From assembly GCA_001870995.2 (NCBI GenBank), contig MLAV02000001.1:762509-826508 (forward strand): a stretch of DNA of 64,000 nucleotides, written 5' to 3'. The translations under genes and the position numbers were made by a program. The DNA is from Chitinophaga sp. CB10 (lineage in GTDB: Bacteria > Bacteroidota > Bacteroidia > Chitinophagales > Chitinophagaceae). Of this stretch, positions 23,817 to 33,084 are shown one piece after another. Every line of letters begins with the position of its first letter. Position 1 is the first letter of the stretch. The notes under the pieces were generated by a model that did no database searches, was not told the origin of the DNA, and saw only the letters and a list, made by a program, of their open reading frames with translations.

Positions 23817-26702
23817 TTAGAGGTTATACCCCAGGGATACATACCATTGTGAACCAACGGTTGGGTTACCCCATGATTGTACATATTTTTTATTCAGGAT
23901 ATTCGCGCCGCCCAGCTTGATGGTAGTCTTAGCTTTCGGGAACAGCTTGGTCACCTGTGCATCCAGCGTGCCATAGGCCGGGATGATGCCCTGGTTGGAC
24001 ACGTTTACGGTGTTGCTCGCGAAGGTGGACTGCCATACGAATTCGTCCTGCCATCTCCAGGTAACGTTAAATCCAAAATAGCTTTTCGCAATGTTCCTGT
24101 TACCGAAGTTCAGGTTGTAGCGCACTTTAGGCGTGTTGTACATCGGGAGGAAGCTGCCCAGTTTATCTGCGTCCAGGAGTTCGTTGTAGCTCACGTTACC
24201 GCCGAGGGTGAAGCTTGCAGGCAGGGAGTAATCCAGGCCCAGCGCCCATCCCCAGGATTTGATATCCTTATCCAGGCTTACCGGAACGGAGAAGATATTC
24301 TGCGTGGTGGCAGAGGTAGGTTGCACAAGGATTTGCGGACCGTTGAAGTGTTTGAAATTATTCGTGTACACGTATGCGTCGATCATGAGTTTCTGATCCA
24401 CGAGGCCCTTATAACCAATTTCCCATGCGCGGATTTTTTCAGGCTCGAAATCGCGGAACACGTATTGTTCAGGTTTGCCTGCCTGTACGGATTCCAGCGT
24501 ATATACCGGGCCTTTGTTCAGGCCATAACGCTCACGCAGGAACGGTAAACCGCCGATGAGGTGCGCCTGTGGCGTTTGCAGGTCGATATACTGATCCTGG
24601 TTGGTAGGGATGCGGAAACCGGTTTGGTAGGATGCCCTGATGTTGTGGTTTTGCAGGAAGGTATATACAGCGGATAAACGCGGGCTGAACTGGCCTTTGA
24701 AGTTCTCGTTCTTATCGTAACGGAGGGAGCCTGTGAGCTTGATATGCTCCTTTAGCAGGTTTTTCATGACCTGTACATAGCCGCCGTATTCATTGATGTT
24801 GAACTCATCGCCATTGTCTTTCACGGCGAAGAGGGTTTTTTCCGAATTGAGCGTATATACGCGGTAGTTACCACCGATGAGGATTTCTGCAAAGTGCACG
24901 AGTTCCTTGAAGTTATACATAAACTCCGCCTGGTAAAGGTTGGTTTTATCCATGAATTTAGCGCCTACGCCGGTAGCGTCGCCAGGGATTGGTTTGCTTT
25001 TCACTTTTTCAGCGGCGGCGTTGAATTCAGGGGAGCCTGGGAGGAAGCGGCCATTGTCCGCCACCGTGCGGGCGTTGGTGTTAAAGGTGCCCCTGTTGGC
25101 GTTTACGGCGTTCTGGCCGGCAGCGAGGGCCTGTGCAGGCGTAGCGCCGGTTCGCAGCGCCTGGCCGTAAGCCTGCGCAAAGGCGCCTACGGATTGGGTG
25201 GCGTAGGTGCCGAAGTATTGCGTAAACCAGTCGCGGCTGGACTTCCAGGCTTCGTTGATGCCGGAAGCCAGGGTACCCACCGCATAGCTGTCGCCCGATC
25301 TTTCCTGGGTAGTATATAATCTCACATAGAAGTTCGTACCACGGAGCTCTGCTTTATATTGACCCATGCGGAAGTTCTTGATGGAGTAGCGGTCCGCCCC
25401 GGTGTACACCGTAGTACCGGTACCGTAGCTACCCTGGATCAGGGCTTCCAGGTTTTCATGGATTTTATAGTGCAGGGCGCCATTGATCTTCATGTTTTTG
25501 GTATTGTAATCCGCCACATCTTTTTCCGCATAACCGGTACGGCTAACGTAGCTGTTGGCGGCTGCCGGCAGGGCGGAAGCGAGTATCTGCTGGGGGGTAA
25601 CGGTATTGCCTAACTGGGCGGCTACCGCTGCCAGGGTGGTATTCAGCTGGCTGCCGGGGGTATTGGCCTGGGCGGTCAGCGCGGCGGTCATGTTCTGGTT
25701 GATTTCATCGCCGTAGATGTTGACGCCGTTGTACGCTTCGTTATTGGCGCGTGTGCCGTCTGCGAGGGTATGACCGTTGAGCAGGCTCTGGTCGCGGGTA
25801 TCGTGTGCCTGCCAGTCGTCCGCTTTGATGTAACCGAAGTTGACTTTGAAAGCGAACTTATTGTTGAAGGCTTTGGCGTAGCGCACGGCCACGTCGTAAT
25901 AGCCGGTAGTGCCGGAGGTGCGGCCGCTTTCGTTGAGGATACCGGTTTTCACGTTGGCGCTGAGGCCCTGGTACTGGAATGGGTTCTTACTGTTGAGCAG
26001 TACGATACCATTGAGCGCGTTGGGGCCGTAGAGCGCGGAGGCCGCGCCGGGGATCAGCTCCACGTTGTCCATGTCCAGTTCTGAAATACCGACGATGTTA
26101 CCTACGGAGAAGTTGAGGCCGGGGGCCTGGTTATCCATACCATCGGTGAGCTGCAGCACGCGGGTATTACCGTTGGCGTTGAAGCCGCGGGTATTGACAG
26201 ATTTAAAGGTCAGGGACTGGGTGCTCATTTCCACCCCTTTCAGGTTAGCAAGCGCGTCGTAGAAAGTAGGGGCCGGACTGGCTTTGATGGCGCGGGAATC
26301 CAGCTTTTCAATGGATACCGGGGATTTCAGGATGCTTTCCTGTACGCGGCTGGCGGCCACTACTACCTCCAAACCGAGGATTTCGGTGGAACTCATCTCC
26401 ACGGAGATGTTGGCATTGGCGTCATTAACGGTTACTTCCTCTGTTTTATAACCAACATAAGAAAATACAAGGGTTAACGGAAACGCCCGGTTTGTTCTGA
26501 CGGTAAACCCACCTGTGTTGGAGCTGATGGCGCCTGTATTTGCGCCTTTGACGGCCACGCTGACACCGGCGAGGGGGTTACCACTTGTTTTGTCTTTCAC
26601 GGTACCGGAGAGGGTAGACTGTGCCTGGGCGAAAAGCATACTTGGGAGCAATAACAGCAAGTAAAGCATTCCCCAGATAAATCGGAGATGATTGCGCTTC
26701 AT
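23817..26702 (-). CDS. TonB-dependent outer-membrane receptor with carboxypeptidase-regulatory-like domain
   Basis: The 961-residue protein has a signal peptide (about 1-25, ending FAQAQS), a beta-sandwich CarboxypepD_reg-like domain (about 28-110, GTVKDKTSGNPLAGVSVAVK), a plug domain (about 118-240, with VSIEKLDSRAIKASPAPTFY and PGAASALYGPNALNGIV) and a C-terminal beta barrel ending in an aromatic-rich WYVSLGYNL. It transports a ligand across the outer membrane using TonB energy. No SusD-like partner is adjacent, so it is not a classic polysaccharide-utilisation pair. It begins 90 bp after the metX stop on the same strand and might be co-regulated with methionine synthesis. Ligand unknown. 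Confidence 0.9.
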   Translation of the reverse strand: MKRNHLRFIWGMLYLLLLLPSMLFAQAQSTLSGTVKDKTSGNPLAGVSVAVKGANTGAISSNTGGFTVRTNRAFPLTLVFSYVGYKTEEVTVNDANANISVEMSSTEILGLEVVVAASRVQESILKSPVSIEKLDSRAIKASPAPTFYDALANLKGVEMSTQSLTFKSVNTRGFNANGNTRVLQLTDGMDNQAPGLNFSVGNIVGISELDMDNVELIPGAASALYGPNALNGIVLLNSKNPFQYQGLSANVKTGILNESGRTSGTTGYYDVAVRYAKAFNNKFAFKVNFGYIKADDWQAHDTRDQSLLNGHTLADGTRANNEAYNGVNIYGDEINQNMTAALTAQANTPGSQLNTTLAAVAAQLGNTVTPQQILASALPAAANSYVSRTGYAEKDVADYNTKNMKINGALHYKIHENLEALIQGSYGTGTTVYTGADRYSIKNFRMGQYKAELRGTNFYVRLYTTQERSGDSYAVGTLASGINEAWKSSRDWFTQYFGTYATQSVGAFAQAYGQALRTGATPAQALAAGQNAVNANRGTFNTNARTVADNGRFLPGSPEFNAAAEKVKSKPIPGDATGVGAKFMDKTNLYQAEFMYNFKELVHFAEILIGGNYRVYTLNSEKTLFAVKDNGDEFNINEYGGYVQVMKNLLKEHIKLTGSLRYDKNENFKGQFSPRLSAVYTFLQNHNIRASYQTGFRIPTNQDQYIDLQTPQAHLIGGLPFLRERYGLNKGPVYTLESVQAGKPEQYVFRDFEPEKIRAWEIGYKGLVDQKLMIDAYVYTNNFKHFNGPQILVQPTSATTQNIFSVPVSLDKDIKSWGWALGLDYSLPASFTLGGNVSYNELLDADKLGSFLPMYNTPKVRYNLNFGNRNIAKSYFGFNVTWRWQDEFVWQSTFASNTVNVSNQGIIPAYGTLDAQVTKLFPKAKTTIKLGGANILNKKYVQSWGNPTVGSQWYVSLGYNL

Positions 26703-26792
26703 AAACAGTGGAGGTTTTGTTTGATTTCAGTTGATACTTATTAAATATAAGTAAAAAAACCTAATACAAACTCCGCCACTGCAAAATATAAC

Positions 26793-27806
26793 TTAGATCC
26801 AGGCCTGCAGTATGTTTCCTATTTTCTCAAACTCAATCAGGAAGCCATCATGACCATAGGAAGAATCTATTTCATGATAAGTTGCGTTAGGAAGGTATTG
26901 CGCCAGCAGTTGTTGTTCTTCCGGAGGGCAGAGGATATCGGAGGTGATGCCGATCAGCAGCACGGGCTGGGCGATATGGGAGAGGGAAGTGGGTACGTCC
27001 TCATGGCGGCCCCGCGCGATGTTGTGGCTGTCCATCGCTTTGGAGAGGAGCCAGTAGGTTTGCGCGTTGAACCGCTTCACCAGTTTATCGCCCTGGTAAG
27101 TGATATAGGAAGAGGCTTTGAAATGATCGGTTTTTTCCTTGTCCGGGTCGGACTGCGTACGTACGAAAGTCTGGTAGTTGCGATAGGTGATCATACCTAT
27201 TGCCCTGGCGGCTTTCAGACCTTTATGGCCGGCGTGCGGGGTATCCTGTTCCCAGGTATGATCCGCTTCAATAGCGAGGCGTTGCGCCGTATGAATGGCA
27301 ATGCCCCAGGCGCTTTCCGCGGCGCCGGTGCAAAGGAGGAAGAGGCGTTTGATCATATCCGGTTCCATCAATGCCCATTCCATGGCCTGGTAGCCGCCCA
27401 TGGAGCCGCCCACCAGCAGGCTGATGGAGGGGATGTTGAGATGGCGGCGCAGCAGGATGTGCGCGTTCACCATATCTCGGATGGTGATAGTCGGGAAGGT
27501 CCGGTACCAGGGTTTGCCCGTAAGCGGGTTGAGGGTGGAAGGGCCGGAGCTGCCGTAGCAGGAGCCGAGGATATTGGCGCAGACGATGAAATGACGATTG
27601 GGATCAATCACCTTGCCTTCGCCCACGAGGCCGGTCCACCAGTCGGTAACATCACTGTTGGCGGTCAAAGCATGGCAGATCCAAACCACATTACTGCCAT
27701 CCGGCAGCATGTTGCCGTACGTGTGATAAGCGATTTGCAATTCGGGTAACGTTTCCCCGGATTCCAGCGGGAATACAGCCTTGCTATGAAATACCTTTGC
27801 CGACAA
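26793..27806 (-). CDS. metX: Homoserine O-acetyltransferase MetX
   Basis: The 337-residue alpha/beta-hydrolase-fold enzyme has the nucleophile elbow GGSMGG (S135) and candidate triad partners D290 and H319 (SYGHDGFL). The sequence NILGSCYGSSGPSTLNP (about 78-94) is the classic MetX acyl-CoA region. It transfers the acetyl group of acetyl-CoA to homoserine, the first committed step to methionine. The best start is a TTG at 27806, since no in-frame ATG exists upstream. A homologous enzyme acting on serine cannot be wholly excluded, but the MetZ-like gene divergent from it supports methionine synthesis. Confidence 0.92.
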   Translation of the reverse strand: MSAKVFHSKAVFPLESGETLPELQIAYHTYGNMLPDGSNVVWICHALTANSDVTDWWTGLVGEGKVIDPNRHFIVCANILGSCYGSSGPSTLNPLTGKPWYRTFPTITIRDMVNAHILLRRHLNIPSISLLVGGSMGGYQAMEWALMEPDMIKRLFLLCTGAAESAWGIAIHTAQRLAIEADHTWEQDTPHAGHKGLKAARAIGMITYRNYQTFVRTQSDPDKEKTDHFKASSYITYQGDKLVKRFNAQTYWLLSKAMDSHNIARGRHEDVPTSLSHIAQPVLLIGITSDILCPPEEQQLLAQYLPNATYHEIDSSYGHDGFLIEFEKIGNILQAWI

Positions 27807-27822
27807 TGATTTAAAATTTTCG

Positions 27823-27855
27823 CAAAACTAAGGTTTCAAACACTTAAAATGCAAA
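27823..27855 (-). promoter_or_regulatory. Candidate promoter of metX
   Basis: On the minus strand TTTG (complement of 27852-27855), a 21-bp spacer and TAGTTTTG (complement of 27823-27830) match the Bacteroidota form with slightly long spacing. It lies 16 bp before the TTG start. Confidence 0.55.
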
Positions 27856-27895
27856 CAAAATTCAGAATGCCCTGCCAGCGGGCGTTTTAGCATGC

Positions 27896-27926
27896 TTTGC
27901 CAGATGGGGTTGAATGGTTATCTTTA
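27896..27926 (+). promoter_or_regulatory. Candidate promoter of the OsmC gene
   Basis: TTTG at 27896-27899, a 19-bp spacer and TATCTTTA at 27919-27926 match the Bacteroidota consensus except for the last base. The ATG at 27945 follows after 18 bp. Confidence 0.7.
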
Positions 27927-27944
27927 CGGTAGAAATTTTAAGTT

Positions 27945-28364
27945 ATGAAGATAGCATTACAAAGAATAGACGATGGATTCAATATGGAAGCGGTAGATGA
28001 AAACGGCCACAAGGTGCTGATGGATTCTTCTGTAGAAAATGGCGGTAAGAACAATGGTATTCGCCCTATGCAAATGATCATCATGGGCCTGGGCGGTTGC
28101 TCTGCCATCGACATAGTGATGATCCTGAAGAAGCAACGCCAGGAGATCACCGATTTTCGTATTGAGATCGAAGCAGACCGGGAAAAAGGCAAAGAGCCTT
28201 CTCTCTGGGAAAATGCGCATCTTGTATTCCACCTGTCCGGCAACATTGACGCCGATAAAGCTGCCCGCGCTGTTGAACTCTCCATGAACAAATACTGCTC
28301 CGTGGCTGAAACCCTGCGTAAGGGCGGTACCAGGCTGACCTGGGAAGTGAAACTGAATGCCTAA
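27945..28364 (+). CDS. OsmC family peroxiredoxin-like protein
   Basis: The 139-residue protein carries two conserved cysteines, C52 in GLGGCSAIDIVMIL and C118 in MNKYCSVAETL, the peroxidatic and resolving cysteines of the OsmC/Ohr family. The fold order (N-terminal beta strands, long central helix, C-terminal helix) fits. It would reduce organic hydroperoxides in the cytoplasm, or act in the less well defined YhfA-like subgroup. It lies between metX and the MetZ-like gene, 18 bp before the latter, so it is likely in one operon with a sulfur-amino-acid enzyme, which fits a thiol-redox role. Confidence 0.88.
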   Translation: MKIALQRIDDGFNMEAVDENGHKVLMDSSVENGGKNNGIRPMQMIIMGLGGCSAIDIVMILKKQRQEITDFRIEIEADREKGKEPSLWENAHLVFHLSGNIDADKAARAVELSMNKYCSVAETLRKGGTRLTWEVKLNA

Positions 28365-28382
28365 CTATAGAATCTTGCGAGA

Positions 28383-29567
28383 ATGCAGAAAGAAAATCAA
28401 TACCAACCGGAAACCAACGCGGTAAGGATTCAGACGGCCAGAACAGACCAGATGGAACATTCCACGCCGATGTTTCTTACCTCCAGCTTTTGCTTTGACG
28501 ATGCGGAGGAAATGAGAGCCACCTTTGCGGATGAAACGGACTTCAACATCTACAGTCGTTTCTCCAATCCCAATGTGGACGAGTTTGTAAGCAAAATGGT
28601 AGCCCTGGAAGGAGCGGAGGCCGGTTATGCCACCGCTTCCGGTATGAGCGCCGTATTTGCCAGTTTTATGGCGTTGCTGAAAGCCGGCGACCACCTGTTG
28701 TCTGCCCGCTCGATCTTTGGTTCTACCCACACGGTGGTCACCAAGTTTCTGCCTAAGTGGGGGATTGAATATTCCTACTTCGATATGAACGATCCTGCCG
28801 GTATTGAAGCGATGATCCAACCCAATACGAAAATGATCTTCGTGGAAACGCCTTCCAACCCGGGCCTGGAAATTATTGACCTGGAATTGCTGGCAGGCAT
28901 CGCCAACAAACATAACATCATTCTCAACGTAGATAACTGCTTTGCTACGCCGGTGCTGCAACGCCCGCTGGAGCTGGGCGCGCACCTGGTCACCCATTCC
29001 GCCACGAAGTGGATCGATGGGCAGGGCCGCGTGCTGGGCGGCGCGGTAGTGGGCAGGAAGGATTTGATCAAGGAGATTTATACCTTCTGCAGAAGCGCCG
29101 GCCCTGCGATGTCCCCGTTCAATGCGTGGGTACTGAGCAAGAGCCTGGAAACCCTGTTTGTGCGGATGGAGCGCCATTCCCAGAGCGCCCTTGCGCTGGC
29201 GCAGGCGCTGGAAAACAATCCGCACCTCTCCATGGTACGTTATCCGTTGCTGCCCAGCCACCCGCAATACGGGATTGCGAAAAAGCAAATGTCCGGCGGT
29301 GGCGGTATCGTGTGCTTTGAGCTGAAAGGCGGTATTGCCAGCGGCGTGAAATTCCTGAATGCCCTGAAGCTGTTGTCGCTCACGGCCAACCTGGGAGATT
29401 CCCGCAGCATTGCTTCCCATCCGGCCAGCACCACGCACGCTAAACTGACGGATGCCGAACGCGCCAGCGTAGGTATAACGCCAGGGCTTATACGTATTTC
29501 CGTAGGGCTGGAAAATGTGAAGGACATCCTGGCCGATATTGAACAAGCATTGGAACAAAGTAAATAA
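28383..29567 (+). CDS. metZ: O-acetyl/succinylhomoserine sulfhydrylase (MetZ-like, Cys/Met metabolism PLP enzyme)
   Basis: The 394-residue enzyme is a member of the gamma-replacement PLP family, with the Schiff-base lysine K209 in HSATKW, YSRFSNPNVDEFV (57-69), the stretch GAEAGYATASGMSA (77-90) and VETPSNPGLEIID (154-166). It probably condenses an acylated homoserine with sulfide to give homocysteine, using the product of MetX encoded divergently nearby. Cystathionine gamma-synthase is the main alternative, and the exact sulfur donor cannot be read from the sequence. Full length. A hairpin terminator follows. Confidence 0.85.
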   Translation: MQKENQYQPETNAVRIQTARTDQMEHSTPMFLTSSFCFDDAEEMRATFADETDFNIYSRFSNPNVDEFVSKMVALEGAEAGYATASGMSAVFASFMALLKAGDHLLSARSIFGSTHTVVTKFLPKWGIEYSYFDMNDPAGIEAMIQPNTKMIFVETPSNPGLEIIDLELLAGIANKHNIILNVDNCFATPVLQRPLELGAHLVTHSATKWIDGQGRVLGGAVVGRKDLIKEIYTFCRSAGPAMSPFNAWVLSKSLETLFVRMERHSQSALALAQALENNPHLSMVRYPLLPSHPQYGIAKKQMSGGGGIVCFELKGGIASGVKFLNALKLLSLTANLGDSRSIASHPASTTHAKLTDAERASVGITPGLIRISVGLENVKDILADIEQALEQSK

Positions 29568-29576
29568 AAGGAAACG

Positions 29577-29606
29577 GGCCGGCGCAAAGGCGCTGGCCTG
29601 GTTTTA
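29577..29606 (+). terminator. Terminator of the osmC-metZ operon
   Basis: Arms 29577-29585 and 29590-29598 (9 pairs, one G-U) with an AAAG loop, followed by TGGTTTTATTT. Confidence 0.8.
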
Positions 29607-29658
29607 TTTGAGCCGGCGGGGTTTGCGGCAACCTGCTGGAAGTGTGGGGTTCTGTTAT

Positions 29659-29751
29659 GCATTGCTGTTCTTAACCAGCCTTCCGGCCCCCTGGATACCT
29701 GTTAGACATTACTGTTCTTAGCTAGCCTTCCGGAACCCAGGATACCAGTTA
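29659..29751. repeat. Imperfect 46-bp direct repeat
   Basis: Two copies, 29659-29704 and 29706-29751, share most bases (CTGTTCTTA, AGCCTTCCGG and GATACC are common). A partial third copy may begin at about 29752. It lies in noncoding sequence just before the 61-bp repeat tract. Confidence 0.7.
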
Positions 29752-29817
29752 TATTTTGCTGTTGATAAACGCCTTTCCCAAACCGCCGGTACCCATCACC
29801 CTCTGCTCTCTCGCCAA

Positions 29818-30124
29818 ACTCCCTTTGCGCGCTCTGCCCCTTACGCCCCTTTGCGAGCAAAAATCCCTCTGCCAGCAAACTCCCTTTGCGCGCTCTGCCC
29901 CTTACGCCCCTTTGCGAGCAAAAATCCCTCTGCCAGCAAACTCCCTTTGCGCGCTCTGCCCCTTACGCCCCTTTGCGAGCAAAAATCCCTCTGCCAGCAA
30001 ACTCCCTTTGCGCGCTCTGCCCCCTTACGCCTCTTTGCGAGCAAAAATCCCTCTGCCAGCAAACTCCCTTTGCGCGCTCTGCCCCCTTACGCCTCTTTGC
30101 GAGCAAAAATCCCTTTGCCAGCAA
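29818..30124. repeat. 61-bp tandem repeat tract (five copies)
   Basis: Five head-to-tail copies begin at about 29818, 29879, 29940, 30001 and 30063 (spacing 61, 61, 61, 62). Copies 1-3 are almost identical; copies 4-5 share two changes, and copy 5 has one further substitution. Each unit contains TTTGCGAGCAAA and CTCTGCCAGCAAA. The unit length is not a multiple of three, so all frames are open by chance and the long reading frames crossing it are not genes. It ends 20 bp before the ATG at 30144. Confidence 0.93.
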
Positions 30125-30143
30125 AAATTCTTATATTACGCCT

Positions 30144-30506
30144 ATGAAATCCTTCGCCCATTTTTTACTCATCCTGATATTGGCTTACATAGCCGGAATG
30201 GTACTCCCCTGGTGGAGCGCGCCCCTTGCCGCATTTCTGATCACTGTGATGTATCCGTTGCGCCCGGGCAAGGCGTTTTTCAATTCTTTTCTCTCCATTT
30301 TCATCCTCTGGCTGGTATTGGCTTTCTACCAGGACGTACGGAACGACCACCTGCTCGCCAATAAAATGAGCCTGATCATAATGCAGGTGAAGTCAGCGCC
30401 GCTGCTGGGCGTGATCAGCGCCTTCCTCGGAGGGCTTGTATCCGGCTTTGCTGGCCTGACCGCCGCCTACCTGCGCAGTCCGAAGAAAAATCCTGCCGCC
30501 GCCTGA
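30144..30506 (+). CDS. Small hypothetical membrane protein
   Basis: The 120-residue protein begins at the first ATG after the 61-bp repeats; longer in-frame starts lie in the repeats and are rejected. It has three or four hydrophobic helices (about 5-20, 22-38, 45-62 and 86-110), with an R-N-D-rich loop and a positively charged C-terminus. It resembles small Bacteroidota inner-membrane proteins of unknown function. It lies 36 bp before the DUF5686 gene, so they may be one unit. No function can be assigned. Confidence 0.65.
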   Translation: MKSFAHFLLILILAYIAGMVLPWWSAPLAAFLITVMYPLRPGKAFFNSFLSIFILWLVLAFYQDVRNDHLLANKMSLIIMQVKSAPLLGVISAFLGGLVSGFAGLTAAYLRSPKKNPAAA

Positions 30507-30542
30507 GTGGCGTGCCGCTAACCGCTGAAGATAAATCAATGT

Positions 30543-33065
30543 ATGATCAAGCGCCTGCTCTTACTGCTGTCCATGATAGCAGGATACCATGCTGTTATAG
30601 CCAATACGCTCAAAGGAGTGGTAACGGATGAACGTAATCAGCCCCTTCCTTATGCGACCGTACTAATCAAAGGCACCACTACAGGTACCACTACTAACGC
30701 TTCCGGGCAGTATCAGCTCGAACTGGGAGCCGGGGAATATACCATCGTATGCCAGTATATCGGTTACCGGAAGTCCGAACAAAAAGTGACCATTACATCT
30801 CCCCAACAAATCCTCGATTTTCACCTCCAGCCCGTGAGTATGCAAATACAGGAGGTGGTAGTCAAAGCGGGAGGTGAGGACCCGGCGTATGCGATCATAC
30901 GGGAGGCCATTAAGAAACGCCGCTTTTACCAGCAGCAGGTGGATGAACTGACCTGCATGGCGTATAGCAAAGGGACGATCTCTTCTACCAATGCCCCTAA
31001 CAAATTTTTTGGTCAAAAAATAGATAAAGCGGAAATGGGGGTGGACAGCCTGGGCCGCGGCGTCATTTTCCTTACCGAAACCGTGAGCAAGGTAGCCTAC
31101 CGCAAGCCGGACAACCTGAAGCTGGAAGTTATCAGCTCCCGGAAAAGCGGGGGAGGCTTCGGTATCAGCTTCCCGGCCTTTATCAGTTTCTACGACAACA
31201 ACGTGCAGGCTATCATCTCCCAGATGGGCCCCCGCGGCTTTATTTCGCCCATCGCAGAAAACGCGCTGAACTTTTACAAATACCACCTGGAAGGTACTTT
31301 CGTGGAAGATGGGAAACTGGTGTACAAGATAACTGTTACGCCTAAACGTAAATACGAACCCCTGTTTTCCGGCAGCATTTTTATAACGGACGCCGATTGG
31401 CGCATCCATAGTACGGACCTGCTGCTCACGCCGGAATACCAGCTGGAGATCCTGGATACGCTGAACATCCGCCAAACGCACGTGCCGGTAACGCCGGAGG
31501 TATGGCGGATTAAGGACCAGGTAGTACATATAGCATTTAAAAAATTTGGGTTTGGGGTAGACGGGAATTTCGTGAGTGTGTACAGCGACTATAACCTGAA
31601 ACCTGCACTGCCGGAAAAATACTTTGAGAAAGTCATCCTGAAGCTGGATTCCGCTTATGATAAGAAGCCACAGTTCTACTGGGACAGCATTCGCCCCGTG
31701 CCGCTGGAAGCCTATGAGCAAAAGGACTTCCATACCCGCGACAGTACCGCCAAAGCCAACAGGGACAGCGCTTCCAGCCGCTACCGGCTGGATTCCCTCC
31801 GGAAGAAGCAGGGGCATGTTAAACTGCTGGATGTGCTGTGGGGCGGCGTCACCCGGAATTCCTACTTCACGCGGGATAGCAGTATTCAAAGCCATACCCT
31901 GCGGTTGAAAGGCCTGACGAAATCCCTGAAGTACAACACCGTGGAAGGCCTCGTGCTGGCGATAGAGCCCAGCGTGAGTTTCAACACCGGCAAGGAAAGC
32001 CGCCTGCGGTTGTCGCCCTACTTCCGCTATGGCCTCAGCAACACGCATTTCAACAGCTACCTGGACGCCGTATTCACCAACGAAAGCCGGCTGTTTAACC
32101 GCATCGGCAACGATATGTTCATGCTCTCCGGCGGTAAACGGGTGTCCCAATTCAACCATGCAGAGCCAATCGATAACCTGACCAACGAGTTTTATACTTT
32201 ACTGTTCAGGGAAAACTATATGAAAATTTATGAGAACTGGTTCGTAAAAGGGCAGTACAGCCGCACCTTCCAGAACAAGAACCGGTTAAGCCTTCTGGCA
32301 GTATATGAAAACCGGTATCCACTGGAAAACACGACGGACTTCAGCTTCTTCGGCAGTAAGAACAAGGCGTTTACGCCCAATCATCCCTACGAGCTGGCCG
32401 GTGTGCCGTTTGAGCGGCACAGCGCGTTTGTGGTAGGGGCCAGCTTCAGCTTCCAGCCGGGGCAGCGGTTTATAGAGCTGCCGGACCGCCGGGTGCCTTT
32501 CGGCTCCAAATACCCCCAGTTTGAATTCGCCTATACGAAGGGGATACCGGGCATCGCTAACAGTATCGTGGATTTCGACAAATGGCGTGTAGGCGTGCAG
32601 GATAATATGAATTTCAAATTATTCGGCGAGTTCAGGTACCACGTGAATGTAGGCGGATTCCTCAACAGCAGGGTAGTGGAGATACCGGACTACCAGCACT
32701 TCAACGGTAACCAGACTTTTTATACCCTCCGCTACCTGAACAGCTTCCAGCTGGCGCCGTACTATCTGTACAGCACCACCGCTTCGTTCTACACTACGGC
32801 CAATGTGGAGCATCACTTCAACGGCTTCCTTACAAACAAGATACCTTTGTTCAACCGGCTGAAGTGGAACCTGGTGGCGGGCGCCAATGCCTTTTATGTA
32901 AACGGGGACAATAACTACCTGGAAATTTTCGCCGGCCTGGAAAATATTTTCAAGATCGCCCGGGTGGACGTGATTGCTGGTTATCAAAGTAAAGATAATA
33001 CGCGTATAGGCGTGCGGGTTGGGTTCGGCGGTATCTTCGGCAACCTCCTGAAACCCGGCCAGTAG
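30543..33065 (+). CDS. Outer-membrane protein with carboxypeptidase-regulatory domain and DUF5686 barrel
   Basis: The 840-residue protein has a signal peptide (about 1-20), a CarboxypepD_reg-like beta-sandwich (about 22-105, LKGVVTDERNQPLPYATVLI and ITSPQQILDFHLQPVSMQIQ) and a large C-terminal DUF5686-type region (about 110-840) rich in alternating aromatic residues, ending RIGVRVGFGGIFGNLLKPGQ, consistent with an outer-membrane beta barrel. Such proteins are widespread in Bacteroidota and are not transport receptors of the plug-barrel type. The function is unknown to me; surface remodelling or envelope maintenance are guesses. A strong terminator follows at 33085. Confidence 0.8.
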   Translation: MIKRLLLLLSMIAGYHAVIANTLKGVVTDERNQPLPYATVLIKGTTTGTTTNASGQYQLELGAGEYTIVCQYIGYRKSEQKVTITSPQQILDFHLQPVSMQIQEVVVKAGGEDPAYAIIREAIKKRRFYQQQVDELTCMAYSKGTISSTNAPNKFFGQKIDKAEMGVDSLGRGVIFLTETVSKVAYRKPDNLKLEVISSRKSGGGFGISFPAFISFYDNNVQAIISQMGPRGFISPIAENALNFYKYHLEGTFVEDGKLVYKITVTPKRKYEPLFSGSIFITDADWRIHSTDLLLTPEYQLEILDTLNIRQTHVPVTPEVWRIKDQVVHIAFKKFGFGVDGNFVSVYSDYNLKPALPEKYFEKVILKLDSAYDKKPQFYWDSIRPVPLEAYEQKDFHTRDSTAKANRDSASSRYRLDSLRKKQGHVKLLDVLWGGVTRNSYFTRDSSIQSHTLRLKGLTKSLKYNTVEGLVLAIEPSVSFNTGKESRLRLSPYFRYGLSNTHFNSYLDAVFTNESRLFNRIGNDMFMLSGGKRVSQFNHAEPIDNLTNEFYTLLFRENYMKIYENWFVKGQYSRTFQNKNRLSLLAVYENRYPLENTTDFSFFGSKNKAFTPNHPYELAGVPFERHSAFVVGASFSFQPGQRFIELPDRRVPFGSKYPQFEFAYTKGIPGIANSIVDFDKWRVGVQDNMNFKLFGEFRYHVNVGGFLNSRVVEIPDYQHFNGNQTFYTLRYLNSFQLAPYYLYSTTASFYTTANVEHHFNGFLTNKIPLFNRLKWNLVAGANAFYVNGDNNYLEIFAGLENIFKIARVDVIAGYQSKDNTRIGVRVGFGGIFGNLLKPGQ

Positions 33066-33084
33066 CCGGCTAATAGCTACCATA

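Noticed and set aside
28365..29558. 397-codon minus-strand frame opposite metZ
   Set aside because: Antisense shadow of a clear PLP enzyme with its lysine and signature motifs.
29841..30062. Minus-strand repetitive frame across the 61-bp array
   Set aside because: Open by virtue of the repeat composition; no start or domain support, and different frames read the same units.
29818..30124. CRISPR array
   Set aside because: The copies are head to tail with no unique spacers between them, the unit is 61 bp, and no cas genes are near.
29886..30506. 206-codon frame starting in the 61-bp repeats
   Set aside because: The repeat unit is not a multiple of three, so the repeated peptide differs by frame with no conserved protein. 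The natural start is the ATG at 30144.
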